The notes: a model not told the origin generated them from the sequence alone. Positions 50,401 through 61,935 are shown, numbered from the stretch's first letter. The stretch: 64,000 nt of DNA from Piromyces finnis (GCA_002104945.1 MCFH01000061.1:1-64000); one strand, 5' to 3'. Translations and numbers: made by a program.

Positions 50401-52382
50401 CCTGATCACGATAAACCATTCATAGTTGAATGTGACGCAAGTGACTTTGCTATCGGGGGAGTACTTTCACAAAAAGGTGATGATGGAGACCTGCATCCAG
50501 TTTATTACTTTTCTAAAACCCTTCATGATGCAGAACTTAATTACTCTATCACCGAAAAGGAACTCTTAGCAATTCGTCAAGCTTTTATCGAATGGCGTCA
50601 CTTACTTCAAGGTGCAAAATATCCTATTACCGTTTATTCAGACCATCGAAACTTGCTTTTTGCTACCAAACCGCAACTTCTATCCCAAAGACAAGCTCGT
50701 TGGCAAGAATACTTTGCTACCTTTGATTTCAAGATTATCTATCGACCAGGAAAGAAAAATGGTAAAGCTGATGCTCTCTCTCGTAGATCCGACCATATGC
50801 TCACAGTTGGTAAGGATATAAGTGAATCATCCTTACTTAAACCAACTCAATTAGAAGGATTCAACGAAGATGAATGCTACTTCTCTATGGAAACTAGCTT
50901 CATTGACGACATTAAGCAGTGCTACCTTCAAGATGAAACCGCTTGTCAGATTCTTAAGGATCTTGAAGTTCCAAATAGTGATCATCCTTGGATTCTTCAA
51001 GATGGCCTTTTAATAAGAACCAAACATCCGGAGCAAGTATATGTTCCAAGTCAACTAAGACTCTTAGTTATTAAGCTCAACCATGATGCCCCACTGCCGG
51101 TCACTTGGGAGTCGATAAGACTTATGACATTCTTAGACGTAATTTCTATTGGGTTAATATACGTCAAGATGTCGAGTCTTATATTCGAAGCTGTAGTGTA
51201 TGCAAGGCAATGAAAGCCGATCACCATGCTCCTTATGGTAATATGATCCGTGTCCCTCTTCCGGAACTTCCATGGCAACACCTACAAATGGACTTTATCA
51301 CGGACTTACCATCAAGACCTTGTAACTCTACCTTACCATTCGACTCTACCAATCCGAACCACCATCAAGGTACCATAATGGTTACTACTTGCTACTTAAC
51401 TAAGATGATACACTTAGTTGGGTTCAAACATTTACCCACTGCTAAGGAAACTGCTACTACTTTTCTTAACCATATTTTCAAACTTCACGGATTCCCCTTA
51501 TCTATTGTTACAGACCGTGGTACTCAGTTCGAAAGTCGTCTTTGGTCCCACTTGATGGAATTCTTTAATATCGATCACCACTCTGCTACTACTGGCCATC
51601 ACCGCACTGTTGGACAAGTAGAACGTAACAACGACTACGTTGAAACTTATCTTCGTTGCTACTTAGCTCAATTTGATGATCTCAGTTGGATGGATCATTT
51701 GTACTTAGCTGAATTTTGCTACAACAATTCCATCCATGCTTCCACCAAACAACCACCATTTCTCTCTGTTTATAATTATCAAGTTCACGCAAACCCACAA
51801 GTTGCAGACCTTGTTTCTTCTTTAGGACTTCATCCCCTCATCGATAGCTTCTCCCATAACTTAGCTGACCTTAAGCATACTCTCGAAGTCAGTCGTACCC
51901 GTTATCTCGATGAAAAGGATAAGCACCTTTATCACAACTTTAAGCGCTTCAAGGTCCACGATCTTGTTTGGCTTCGCAAACCCGCTAATTATCATCCTCC
52001 ATTAGCGTTCAAGCTCCAATCCCGCAAGTATGGTCCATACAAGGTCACTGGTGTCGATGAATCTAAGCTCAACTACCGCCTTGATTTATCTACCTCACCT
52101 TTCCCTCGTGTCTACCCCGTATTCCACATCAGTGAACTCGAACCATATCATCCCACTCCTCACCATCTATTGCTCAACCATCCCAACTCCAATGAAATCA
52201 CCAAGATCCTTAGTTCTCGTAAATCGGGTCATTTTTACGAGTACTTAGTCACTTTTACTGACTTATCTCAACGTTGGATCAATGCTGACACCATTGATAA
52301 GGATGACTACTACAGCACCCTTTTAGCTGATTACCAACGTCGCGCTTACCAACAATTCACCAATTCCGTCCCAGATTCTTAA
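47500..52382 (+). pseudogene. gag-pol: Chromovirus Gag-Pol polyprotein, one stop and one frameshift
   Basis: Frame 1 starts at ATG 47500: a coiled-coil-like N-terminus (about residues 60-145), then the Gag core with LTGDAADWYD. TGA at 48313-48315 interrupts Gag, and the same frame continues to 51213. That part has a basic Asn-rich tail instead of a zinc knuckle, protease LLDSGST (48904), RT with FCVDYRKLN, LDLKSAYN and YLDD (49987), and RNase H with its first Asp at about 50434 and ending ADALSRR. Near 51090-51105, in the integrase zinc finger, the frame shifts to 51105-52382, with the CxxC half of the finger, integrase D63, D137, E173 (35 residues between the last two), a GPY motif, and a chromodomain-like end (about residues 350-410). 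It would be Tf1-like if both lesions were absent. TGA read-through cannot be excluded. Confidence 0.92.
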
Positions 52383-52869
52383 TCTGGACCCCACTTATTA
52401 GTATCCCACCTACTAGTGTCTACCACCCTTACTCCTTCACTACCCACCTATCGCCACTACCCCACCTACTACCCACAACTCCGCTACCCACTAGTCGCCA
52501 CCACTACAACTACCAACCACTATTCCGCTACCCAACCACCCTCTTTCGCCTTTGCCCTCAACCCTCAAATTTCGCAACCTTTTCCGCACCCCAAAATCCG
52601 CTTCCCCTCGAGTCATATCATTTCCCTAACCTTCACGTGTAGTCTCCATTTCTGAAGAATCCACGTGATACCCTCTCAACTTTTCTTGAACACTTTTACA
52701 CTTCACTTTTTCAACACTTAGATTTTTTCAAAAATTGAGAATTTCCATTTTTTGAAAATTCTCAAAATTTTTCTAAGTGTCGTGGAAGTGTCCATGTCCA
52801 AATTATTATGACGTGCCAGTGTCCATAATTTTTTGGGTCGTCCGGCGAAACGACCCTTAGGACGGGCAG
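52383..52869 (+). other. Chromovirus 3' untranslated region and polypurine tract
   Basis: Non-coding, first rich in CCAC-type repeats, ending in a purine-rich AGGACGGGCAG immediately before the 3' LTR (about 52857-52869). Confidence 0.6.
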
Positions 52870-53488
52870 TGTCACAATAACATATATAAAAATTTAAAAA
52901 ATTTGGACACATGGAAAAAATTAAAAATTTTTTTTAAAATTTGAAAATTTGAAAATTTGAAAAAATTTATTTTTTAAATTTTTATTAAAAAATTTCAAAG
53001 TATAAAATTTCTAATATTTGAAATTATTAAATTTTTTAAAATTATTAAAATTTTATTATTAAAAATTTTAATTTAAATTTATTAACTATTTACAATAATT
53101 ATATTAATTATTAATTTATAAAAATTAAATATTTTATAATTAGATAATAATTAATTAAAATTAAAAAATGTAATAATTAAAATTGTTCATGTATAAAAAG
53201 AACAAAAATTGACAAAAATTACGAAGCTTTAGCGTTAGTAATTTTTTAACCTAAAGTTAATAAAATTTATAAACTCCTATAAAACCTAAAACTTTAAAAA
53301 TTTTAATATTTTTAATAACTTAATATATGCTGATATTAAGTTATTGCTAAAATAAAAATATTATTTAAATTTCTTTATATAAATATTATTAGCTTTACGC
53401 CTTCAATAGGAAAGCGTATTATATTTATTAATTAATATAACTAGTGTGCTTACCACACTTTTCTTTAATAAAAAATCGCTTTTTGACA
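52870..53488 (+). repeat. 3' LTR of the chromovirus
   Basis: Same length as the 5' LTR, with two substitutions seen (an A/T change in the early A+T block and TATAGGC against TATATGC). Confidence 0.95.
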
Positions 53489-53496
53489 AATTTTTA

Positions 53497-54879
53497 TGAT
53501 ACAACTCGGTTCAATACACTCAGGATTTGTGGGTTGACTTATATACTTTATTTATAAATTATTCAAATACATACTTAATATTATATGATCTTAAGAATAT
53601 CTTCTCCTAACTATTATATTCTTAGATAGAGACTAATTTACTATATTTTCTACTAATTTATACCAAAATCTAACTACAAAGTTTGTTTGTTTATCTGTTT
53701 ATATTAAATACTATAATTACTATAAATACTTTAATTTATCACATGATTATAAAAATATGATAAATACATTAATGTACTAAATAAAATGTACTAAAAACTA
53801 CATTATAATCTATTCCAATATTACATTATTTTATGTTTATATAACATTTATAGTAATATTCAATTATATTATTAATTAAGGTTTTTAGGTTCATTTTATA
53901 TCATTTATGATACAAGATGCATAGAAAAATATAATATTTTAAATATTTTATGAATAATATCTAATCCTTTTATAAATTGTATATCAATTACTAGTGTTAA
54001 TAATAATTAAACTATATTAGTATAAATTTTTATGACGCAAATGTTACACATATATTAGAATAATTAATTACACAAGAAATGAAAAGATATAAAAATAGTG
54101 AAAAAGAACAAGATATAAAAAAAGAGAGAAGAGAGAACTTTTCTGTAAAAGTTTATAAAAAAAACAGATTATAAAATTTTACAATAAAACATAAAACACG
54201 AAATAAATAAAAAGAAACAAGAAAAACAAAATCTATTTAAAAATATCTCTTTTATTAATTTTATTTAGTTATTAACTAAATAATAGTCAATAACAATTAC
54301 ATCATTTTAATCAAGAAATTTTACATGTATTTATATTTTTCGTAAATTATATTTTAATATACTGTTCTATTTAATTATACATATATTCAATATAAAATAA
54401 ACAAAACTAATTTAATACTAATTTAATTAAATAATAAAATAATAAAACTAAACTAAAACTAATTAAATACACTTTTGATTCAATTTGTGTAAACTGCAAA
54501 TTGAATATAGTCCATGTATTACCTATATATTAATTAAATATTAACAATACTATTTATTATATATTTATAATTAAAAATGCTAATTTAAAACTACGCTAAA
54601 GTTATTAAACTAATTTTAATTAAATAAAAATTTTTTAAGATTTAATTTGAATATTTAAAATATTTAAATTTAATTATCCATTAATTTAAACATTTATCCA
54701 AATTTCATTTGTAACTTTGATATTTTAAAATTAATCTTTATTTAATTATTCCATAAAATTTATACAATAAATTTTATAAACAATTTTTTCATTAAAATAT
54801 CAAAATTATTATTCAATAATTATTAATTAATTATTAAATAATTTAAAGATATACTTTATATCTTTACATTTTCATTTAT
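53497..54879 (+). mobile_element. Repeat-derived region starting TGATACAACTCGG
   Basis: Before the chromovirus arrived, this TGATAC would have stood 14 nt from tRNA-Trp, matching the spacing of the LTR-D element to tRNA-Glu, so it may be the start of another LTR. Inside are blocks similar to 15400-15925 and to 60800-60900. No coding sequence and no clear far end. Confidence 0.35.
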
Positions 54880-55417
54880 AAATAATATTTGATATTTTAG
54901 TTTTAAGTATAAGTTCTATTTTATTTTATTTTAGTTACAGTTTATTTTAGTTTAGTTTTAGGTTACTAATTACGCATTTAGTATTTATTATATTTAATTC
55001 AGTTTAAAATATTAATTATAAAAGAAAAGAATAATTATTGTTTATTTTTATTATTTCAAAAAGTTATATTTTATTATTAATAAGAATTTTATCAACATAT
55101 TTTTATATTTACATTTTATATTTAAGTATTTATATTTATTAAACAATAACTTTCGATTCTACTAGTATTGAATGTTATTAATGTTATAATCATAATAATA
55201 ATAATAATAATTAAATAAAGAAACTTTAAACCAAAATCTATTTAATTATATTATTATAAAATTTATTATTTTTATTATTTGTTTTTATTATTTATTTTTA
55301 TTATTATAAAATAGAAATAAATACAATATTATCTAATATATTATTCAACTCTCATTCCCTATTGCTAACGTTCACAATTATATTTTATTTATGGTGTTTT
55401 TGAAATATATTGCATCA
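54880..55417 (+). mobile_element. LTR-E, probable 5' LTR of the gag-only element
   Basis: Ends CATCA at 55417 just before the primer site. The last 100 bases resemble the end of 61080-61192 (CATTCCCTATT, then TATTGCATCA or CATTGTATCA). Its left end is a guess. It is not the same as the LTR at 56833-57419. Confidence 0.4.
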
Positions 55418-55424
55418 TAAAATT

Positions 55425-55440
55425 TGGTGGAGAATCCGGG
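55425..55440 (+). promoter_or_regulatory. TGG-type primer-binding site
   Basis: TGGTGGAGAATCCGGG, fitting the 3' end of a tRNA with CCA added. The first 13 nt are the same in the LTR-D element (43269). The tRNA-Trp of this window would match only the first nine or so bases, so the primer tRNA is another one, not identified. Confidence 0.65.
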
Positions 55441-55573
55441 CGTGGTAATACTGAAGTAATATGAAAACAGTTATAATAATATGAGATTTATAAAGATAGG
55501 AAAACATAATAATAAATATTATAATATATATATATAAATATAAAAAAAAAAGAGAAAAGAAAAGAAAAAGAAA

Positions 55574-56632
55574 ATGGATCCGTTTGAAATAATAAACATG
55601 CTTTCATTGTTGGATGACTTTGGAAAGGATATTGATAATTGGATCCAAGAATTTAATGAAATTATGAAAATGTATGAAATAATTAGTCCAAGGCGAATAT
55701 TTACTTTTATAAAGGAATGTGTTAATGAAGATGTAAAGTATATACTCGAAGAATATAAAATTAATTATGGAAAATATCCAACCTTTGATGATATACAAAA
55801 ATTAATTGAAGAATATTTAAATATAACACAAAATGATAAATTCAATATTTTATTATCATTGAAAATAAAAAATAATGAAAGAATAAAGCTATTTAATTAT
55901 CGCGTAAGAATAAAATATAATTTATTAGATGAAAATTATAAAAAACTTTTTAATCTTAATAATTATGTTGAAATACTAAAAAGTAGACCATATATTTATT
56001 CAAATGTTCTATTAAATGATTGTAAAACTCTTGAAGAAGCTTTTAAAGTTGCAGAGTTAGCTTCAAAAGTTGAGGAATATAATGTATTTAATAATGAAGT
56101 AAATTATTCTTTTGGTTCAATTATGAATATTAATATGACAACTTTAAATCCAAGAATTAATGATATTAATATTAATAGTAATGATGATTGTGAAAAAAAT
56201 ATGGATTTATCAAATGTAAATAATGAAATAGAAAATATAATAGAAGATGAAAATGAAGCTGATACATGTAATGAAAATTTTAATAATAAATATGAGGACA
56301 TGGAATGTAATAATAATTTATTAAATTCAATAAACCTAAGTGATTGTGATGAAGATAAAATTCTAAAACTTCAAGATAAAATACTTAATAATAAAATATT
56401 AGAAAATTATAAATATTTACGTAATAAAAAGATTAAAAAACGTTTAGAAAGCATAATTAATGGAGTTGATATTGAAGATAAAAATACCAATGATGAAAAT
56501 AATATTTATAAAAATAATTATATTAGAGATACTTTAAAGAATTATTGTCAATTATTAATAGTTAATTATAAATATAATAAAACAGAAATAGATACAATGC
56601 AAAGTAAAATAAAAGAAAAAATTTTCATTTAA
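55574..56632 (+). CDS. Gag-like protein of a gag-only LTR element
   Basis: 352 residues, open from the first ATG about 130 nt after the primer site. The N-terminal 180 residues look helical with spaced Trp, Phe and Leu (DNWIQEFNEIMKMYEI, RIFTFIKECV), in the manner of retrotransposon Gag capsid domains. The C-terminal half is acidic and Asn-rich with a Lys-rich end. There is no zinc knuckle, protease or polymerase, and the frame stops 200 nt before the 3' LTR. The position between a primer site and a polypurine tract is the main evidence for Gag; I do not recognise the family by sequence. Codon use is as A+T-rich as the surroundings, unlike the chromovirus. Confidence 0.65.
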   Translation: MDPFEIINMLSLLDDFGKDIDNWIQEFNEIMKMYEIISPRRIFTFIKECVNEDVKYILEEYKINYGKYPTFDDIQKLIEEYLNITQNDKFNILLSLKIKNNERIKLFNYRVRIKYNLLDENYKKLFNLNNYVEILKSRPYIYSNVLLNDCKTLEEAFKVAELASKVEEYNVFNNEVNYSFGSIMNINMTTLNPRINDININSNDDCEKNMDLSNVNNEIENIIEDENEADTCNENFNNKYEDMECNNNLLNSINLSDCDEDKILKLQDKILNNKILENYKYLRNKKIKKRLESIINGVDIEDKNTNDENNIYKNNYIRDTLKNYCQLLIVNYKYNKTEIDTMQSKIKEKIFI

Positions 56633-56797
56633 TTATGGAAATAATAGAAAGGATACCAAAATGTTAGAAAGGAACTATAGGTATAAGAGAAAAAGAAAAC
56701 GATAAATACTTGAAATATAAATTTTATTTTTATTTATTATATATTTAGTATAAGAACAATATAAAAACCTATAATTTTATTAATCCTTTGTTGACTT

Positions 56798-56832
56798 CAA
56801 GGGACGAAGTCTCATCTAAAGTGGGGGCATCT
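56798..56832 (+). promoter_or_regulatory. Polypurine region of the gag-only element
   Basis: CTTCAAGGGACGAAGT, then AAAGTGGGGGCATCT, just before TGATACGT. The non-autonomous element at 42684-44666 ends the same way. Confidence 0.6.
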
Positions 56833-57419
56833 TGATACGTGACGAACAGAAAATACTACTTTTGGTAGAAATTCCAGGTTAATTCATATAAGGGTTAAGA
56901 TAATAATAAATTAATAATAACTTTAATTAATAATGAAATTAATTAATATGAAATTAATTAAAAAAAAAAAATATTTAATATGTACTAATATAAATATAAT
57001 TAATAATTAAATAATTAAAATGATGTTCTTGATTTTGTAATTAAGTTCCAAAGATAATAAAATATAATAAAATGAGAAATTTAGTAATAGTTTAGTAATA
57101 TTAATAGTGAATAAGTAGTATATTTATATAGGAAATATAGTTATTTTAAATATGTATTATTAATAATAAATAAATGTAAAAATACTAATTATAATATATT
57201 TTAATAAAGATAAATATTTAATAAGAATAAAAGGTTTATTTTGTTTATAATAATAATAATAATAATAATAAATAATAATAAATAAATAAATAAATAAATA
57301 CATAATAACTATATCACATAATTATTAATAACTGGAATATATTATTTCAGCAATATTCCTTATTACCACAACCTCAAAATAAATAATAATATTATGATAT
57401 TTTATTTTATAACGTATCA
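56833..57419 (+). mobile_element. LTR-F, 3' LTR of the gag-only element
   Basis: 587 bp from TGATACGT to ACGTATCA, a perfect 8-bp inverted terminus. It contains AAT and AAAT microsatellites near 57247-57300. No matching 5' LTR was found. Confidence 0.7.
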
Positions 57420-57424
57420 TTTAT

Positions 57425-57552
57425 TGATAAATAATTAAATTTATAAATTATGAATTTATAATAATAATAATAATAATATTAAAATACAGACAGTTAAGAA
57501 TTAAAATAATTAACTTGTATAAAATTATTAAATTAAAAATTATAAATTTAAA

Positions 57553-57583
<31 letters not shown>

Positions 57584-58025
57584 TAAATTAAATAGTTATA
57601 TTTGTTTATAATTATACTTTAAAATAATAATTTTGTATAAATAGTAATAGAAAATGCTCTTTTTAAAAGATGTTCCTAATAATCCAGTAAAATTAGATAT
57701 ATTATATTAAATTTAATAAATGGTTACTAATTATCCAAGAGAGAAAAATTAGATATTTATTTTAATAAAACAATATTTTTATATAACTTCTATGATACAT
57801 ACAATATGCATTAATTCTTAATTATTTAATAATACGAGAGTTATTAAATAATATCATAATTTTATAATTAAACATAATAAACTTTACATTTTTTAAAAAA
57901 AATAATACTTGCAAATGAACAAGTATAAAAATCATTTATTTTATTTTCTTATTTTTTTTTAGATACAAATATTATCACTTTCTATAGTAAAATATAGAAT
58001 TAAGATAATATTTTCTATTGTATCA
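57425..58025 (+). mobile_element. LTR-D solo copy
   Basis: From TGATAAATAATT to TATCA, with the AAT tract only about 8 units long and more internal differences than the copies at 42684 and 44075. Confidence 0.85.
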
Positions 58026-58028
58026 TTG

Positions 58029-58080
58029 TGAAAAAGCGATTTTTTATTAAAGAAAAGTGTGGTAAGCACACTAGTTATAT
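58029..58080 (-). mobile_element. Chromovirus LTR fragment (3' end, inverted)
   Basis: AAAAAGCGATTTTTTATTAA and GTGTGGTAAGCACACTAG are the reverse complement of the last 50 or so bases of the chromovirus LTR. It is cut off by the LTR-A that follows. Confidence 0.8.
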
Positions 58081-59175
58081 TGTCACGAATACTAGTGAAA
58101 TCTACAATTTATGAAATCTACAATTTCAAGTGATCTTGAAATTGTAAAATTATTTATAAAATTTTAAAATCAACAATATTTTATTTCCAAATAAATTATA
58201 AATTTATTTGAAAATATATAGAAATATTTAAAAAATTTAAAAAAGGTTAAGATATGATCTTAACCCTTAATAATTTTTATAATAAATAACTCTAACCCTT
58301 ATCGTCATAATTTAATAATGAAAAACAATCGTAACTCGACAACGAATAGCGATTTTGGATAATTGTGTTTTCGGTAATTGTACGTTCGCTAGAAAGCCAC
58401 GCTCGAGATAAATAACATATCTTAAAATCAGGTCAATATCTCTGCTGGTTCACGAGATATTCCAATTTGAAGATATTTTGTTAGTAATGATTAATTGTTT
58501 ATTCAGAGAATGATCACCCTTGATGCATCGAACATAAATCATTCACTCAAAAGGATAAAAATTATTCTTTTAATTAAATTAAAATTATTTTCCAGAACTA
58601 ATTAACTTTATTTTATAATAATTATTTCAATAACATAACTTATAATCTTTGAATTAGAAGATTATAATTATTAATATTTTATGCAATGAATTATATTATA
58701 ATTAAGAAATAATTAATATTATGAGTATTATAAACAATAGTTATTTTTAATAATTAGTAATAAGTCATAAGTTTAGTTTTAGTATTATAAAATATATTAT
58801 GAATATAATCATGTATTGAAAAGTTATTTTATTATTAAATGTAAAATTACAAATAGTATAAATAGTTTAGAATAGTTTATGAAATTAAAATCTTTGTAAA
58901 GATTATTAATAATAATAAGTAATAATAATAATTAACAATAATTAATACTTAATAAGTATTGCTATTAAATAATCTTATTTTCATATTCTTTATTAATATT
59001 TTATTTAAATAAAATAAAAAGAAATTATTTTAACCACAATATATAATTTAACTATTCGTTTATAAAACAATTAAGATTATTTTAATAAAACATTTTTTCT
59101 AACCTAGTTATCTTTTAATCTTTTATTTAATTTAATATTTTAATATTAAATTATAAGTTTAGTAAAACTTTTACA
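58081..59175 (+). mobile_element. Solo LTR-A, most complete copy
   Basis: 1095 bp from TGTCACGAATACTAG to GTAAAACTTTTACA. It is the reference used here for the split and truncated A copies. No coding sequence. A clear target duplication was not seen. Confidence 0.85.
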
Positions 59176-59725
59176 AACAATAATTAAAATACAGATAAAA
59201 ATTAAAATATTTAATTTGTATAAAATTATTAAATTAAAAATTGTAAATGTAAACTTTTTGTTTATTTAATTGTTTAATTCTTTTTAAATTAAATAGTTTA
59301 TATTTGTTTATAGTTATACTTTAAAATAATAATTTTGTATATATAGTAATAGAAAATGTTCTTTTTAAAAGTTGTTCCTAATAATCCAGAGCGAAAAATT
59401 AGATATATATTTTTAAATATTAAATTCAAAAATGTTTTTATAATAAAACTTATTTTTAAAAGAGTTACTAATAATCCCTGAAAATTAGAATATAAAATAT
59501 ACATTTCTTATTTAATAATACTAGAGTTATTAAATAATGATATAATTTTATAATTAAATAAACTTTATTTTATAAAACTAACTAATACTTGAAAATGAAC
59601 AAGTATAAAAATCATTTATTTTTATTTTCTTTATTTTTATTTATTAAATATTTTTTTTTGGATACAGATATTATCACTTTCTATATTTCATTTATAGAAT
59701 TAAGATAATATTCTACCGTGTCATT
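59176..59725 (+). mobile_element. LTR-D fragment lacking its 5' end
   Basis: Begins inside the family just after the microsatellite (AATTAAAATACAGATAAAAA) and runs to the TCA end. A small - strand frame here is not a gene. Confidence 0.75.
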
Positions 59726-59727
59726 TT

Positions 59728-59779
59728 TGTCTCAATAACATATGTAAAAATTTAAAAAATTTGGAAACATGGAAAAAAA
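59728..59779 (+). mobile_element. Chromovirus LTR fragment (5' end)
   Basis: TGTCTCAATAACATATGTAA through CATGGAAAAAA matches the first 52 or so bases of the chromovirus LTR, then stops. Confidence 0.75.
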
Positions 59780-60130
59780 TGTCAAGAGTTTGAGTGGATT
59801 TAGAATTATAATTAAGTCTACTAGGTTAGGATAGGCTTAATTATATAGTAAATAATAAATTTTTATAAATAAAAGAATAATAAATATAGTTTTTTTTTTT
59901 AAGAATTATTTTATTTAATTTTTATAATATAAATAAATGATAATTATCAATTTTAAATATTAAATTTACTATATAAAAATGAGTATTAATAATCTCACAA
60001 AGAACTTCTTAAAGTTGTTCTTTGTTCAACTTATTTATGCTTTCATTTTAATATAATATTTTAATATAATATTGATATTAATAAAGTATAATAATAATAT
60101 AATTTAAGTTATACATGTATAATAATATAA
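59780..60130 (+). mobile_element. LTR-J, possible relative of LTR-B and LTR-C
   Basis: Starts TGTCAAGAGTTTGAGTGG and has the CAAAGAAC..GTTCTTTG inverted pair (about 59998-60028) placed as in LTR-B and LTR-C. Its end is lost in the following repeat. Confidence 0.4.
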
Positions 60131-60142
60131 ATAATATAAATA

Positions 60143-60378
60143 ATATAAATATAAATATAAATATAAATATAAATATAAATATAAATATAAATATAAATAT
60201 AAATATAAATATAAATATAAATATAAATATAAATATAAATATAAATATAAATATAAATATAAATATAAATATAAATATAAATATAAATATAAATATAAAT
60301 ATAAATATAAATATAAATATAAATATAAATATAAATATAAATATAAATATAAATATAAATATAAATATAAATATAAAT
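60143..60378. repeat. AAATAT hexanucleotide repeat
   Basis: About 39 units, nearly perfect. The Ile/Asn open frame it creates is an artefact. Bases 60379-60640 are A+T-rich with nothing recognised. Confidence 0.96.
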
Positions 60379-60639
60379 AAAATATAAGAATAATATAATA
60401 TAATTTTCTTTAAATATCGATATTAATAAGTTGTTAAAAATAATATTAATAACTATTTAAATGAATCTTATTTTACTAACTGGTTTTTTTAATATTAATT
60501 AATTGCTACACTATTTATTTCCGGATAATAAATAGCTTTCCAATTAATATTTATATTAAATAAACTATTATTAGTAAAAATATTATTAAATTAATATTTT
60601 AATTAATTTAATTAATAATTTCAAAATTATGGAAATTTC

Positions 60640-61192
60640 ATGAATTGTGATTTTGACAGTAAAATGTAGGTTAGAAAATAATAATAATAATAATATAATA
60701 TTGTAAAATAAATTATTATTGTACATTAATGTACATAGTTAATAATAGTAATAATAATACTTTATAATAATATATCGGAGTTATATAGAAAAAAAATGGT
60801 ATAAAAAAAATGATATAAAAATAGTATAAAAAAAGAATAAAAGAAGAAAGGAGAGAAAAAATAGATAATAATTAGTTTAAGAATATTTTGGAAGAAAATT
60901 ATTTAAAGGATTTAAATAATTCTATTAGGTTATATTATTTATTATTAAATATAAAACATTCTTATTCTTTTAATTGTAATACTTTTACTTAATTAATTAT
61001 AAATAAAGATTAATGATATAATAAAAATATTTTATAAATTATATGTTTCTTTCTTTTTATTTTTTTAGTAATCATATTGAAGTTGTTATTATTAACTTTC
61101 TTTATTAGAATATATTGTTTTATAATTCCCTATTTACTTTGTCCTAAAATAAATAAATTATTTTGTGGTACTTTATGAAAACATTGTATCAT
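60640..61192 (+). mobile_element. LTR-E-like copy (left end approximate)
   Basis: Its end CATTGTATCA and the block before it resemble 55300-55417. Purine-rich blocks around 60780-60870 also occur near 54080-54150. Confidence 0.4.
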
Positions 61193-61199
61193 TTTGATA

Positions 61200-61465
61200 A
61201 ATAATGAAATTACTAAATATAAAATCAAGTTATAGTTTAATTAATTACTTTACCAAAATTCTAAAATGAAATTAATCCTTAACACTGAATATATTTTGAT
61301 TATTGAAAGAAAATAATAAACTTTAATTAATCGAGATCAAAATATATAACTTTTGTTAAATTAATTGTTAAATTAAATATTTAATAACTTCTTTAATAAA
61401 TTACACTTTAAAAGTAAACAAATATAATAATTCATGTTATAAAATAATATAATTAAACATTGCTC
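61200..61465 (+). repeat. Copy of the LTR-H spacer
   Basis: Matches about 3234-3540 and, inverted, the right arm (about 38620-38925), with a block of about 30 bases missing. Bases 61466-61779 are A+T-rich and end in the 3' flank of tRNA-Ile copy 7. Confidence 0.7.
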
Positions 61466-61779
61466 AATTTTAAAAATACTTATTTTTTTATCTTAATTTT
61501 TTAGTTAGCTCTTATAAATATTGTTTTTATAAAATTTATTTTACTTAAATATATTATATATTATATTATATTAATAAATAAAAATAAAAATGAGTTCATG
61601 CTTGTTTTTAATATCTAAATAAAACATTATTTATTTTTTTTTAAATTTATTTAGTAAATAAAAAAGAAACTTAATATTTATCCACTATATTAAGAAATTA
61701 AATTCTTATTCTTTAATATACAATATTAATTTAATAATATAAAATAAAAACAAAAAATAAAGTTAAACTAAAAATTATT

Positions 61780-61872
61780 TGCTCATGGCGGGGGTCGAAC
61801 CCGCGATCTTCGCGTTGCATAAGAGGATCACCCTTATAAGCACGACGCCTTAAACCTCTAGGCTACACGAGC
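61780..61872 (-). tRNA. tRNA-Ile(UAU) copy 7, with intron, outside the palindrome
   Basis: Same gene and 19-nt intron as the six palindrome copies. The upstream block is slightly changed (ATACCAATAGG for ATCCCACGAGG), which marks it as a separate branch of the duplication. Confidence 0.96.
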
Positions 61873-61935
61873 TGGTCAAAATTTTTTTGCTAACAACCAA
61901 TCTTAAATACAAATTATTTAATACCAATAGGTTAG

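Larger units (their letters stand above)
46800..53488 (+). mobile_element. Full-length Ty3/gypsy chromovirus (Tf1-like)
   Basis: A 6689-bp element with 619-bp LTRs (46800-47418 and 52870-53488) that differ at only two positions by my reading, so it is young. AATTTT flanks both ends (46794-46799 and 53489-53494), either a 6-bp duplication or 5 bp plus a T slip. One gag-pol frame in the order Gag, protease, RT, RNase H, integrase, chromodomain. No zinc knuckle, as in Tf1. It is visibly richer in G and C than the surrounding DNA. The coding frame has one in-frame stop and one frameshift. Confidence 0.95.

Noticed and set aside
52718-52912. 64-codon frame on the - strand
   Set aside because: Antisense of the chromovirus 3' untranslated region and LTR start; no support.
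55574-56632. Host gene
   Set aside because: It lies exactly between a TGG primer site and a polypurine tract plus LTR, so an element Gag is more likely; kept at moderate confidence.
59298-59504. 68-codon frame on the - strand
   Set aside because: Lies in an LTR-D fragment, hydrophobic A+T-rich translation, not kept in other copies.
60115-60387. Asn/Ile repeat open frame
   Set aside because: Translation of the AAATAT hexanucleotide repeat.
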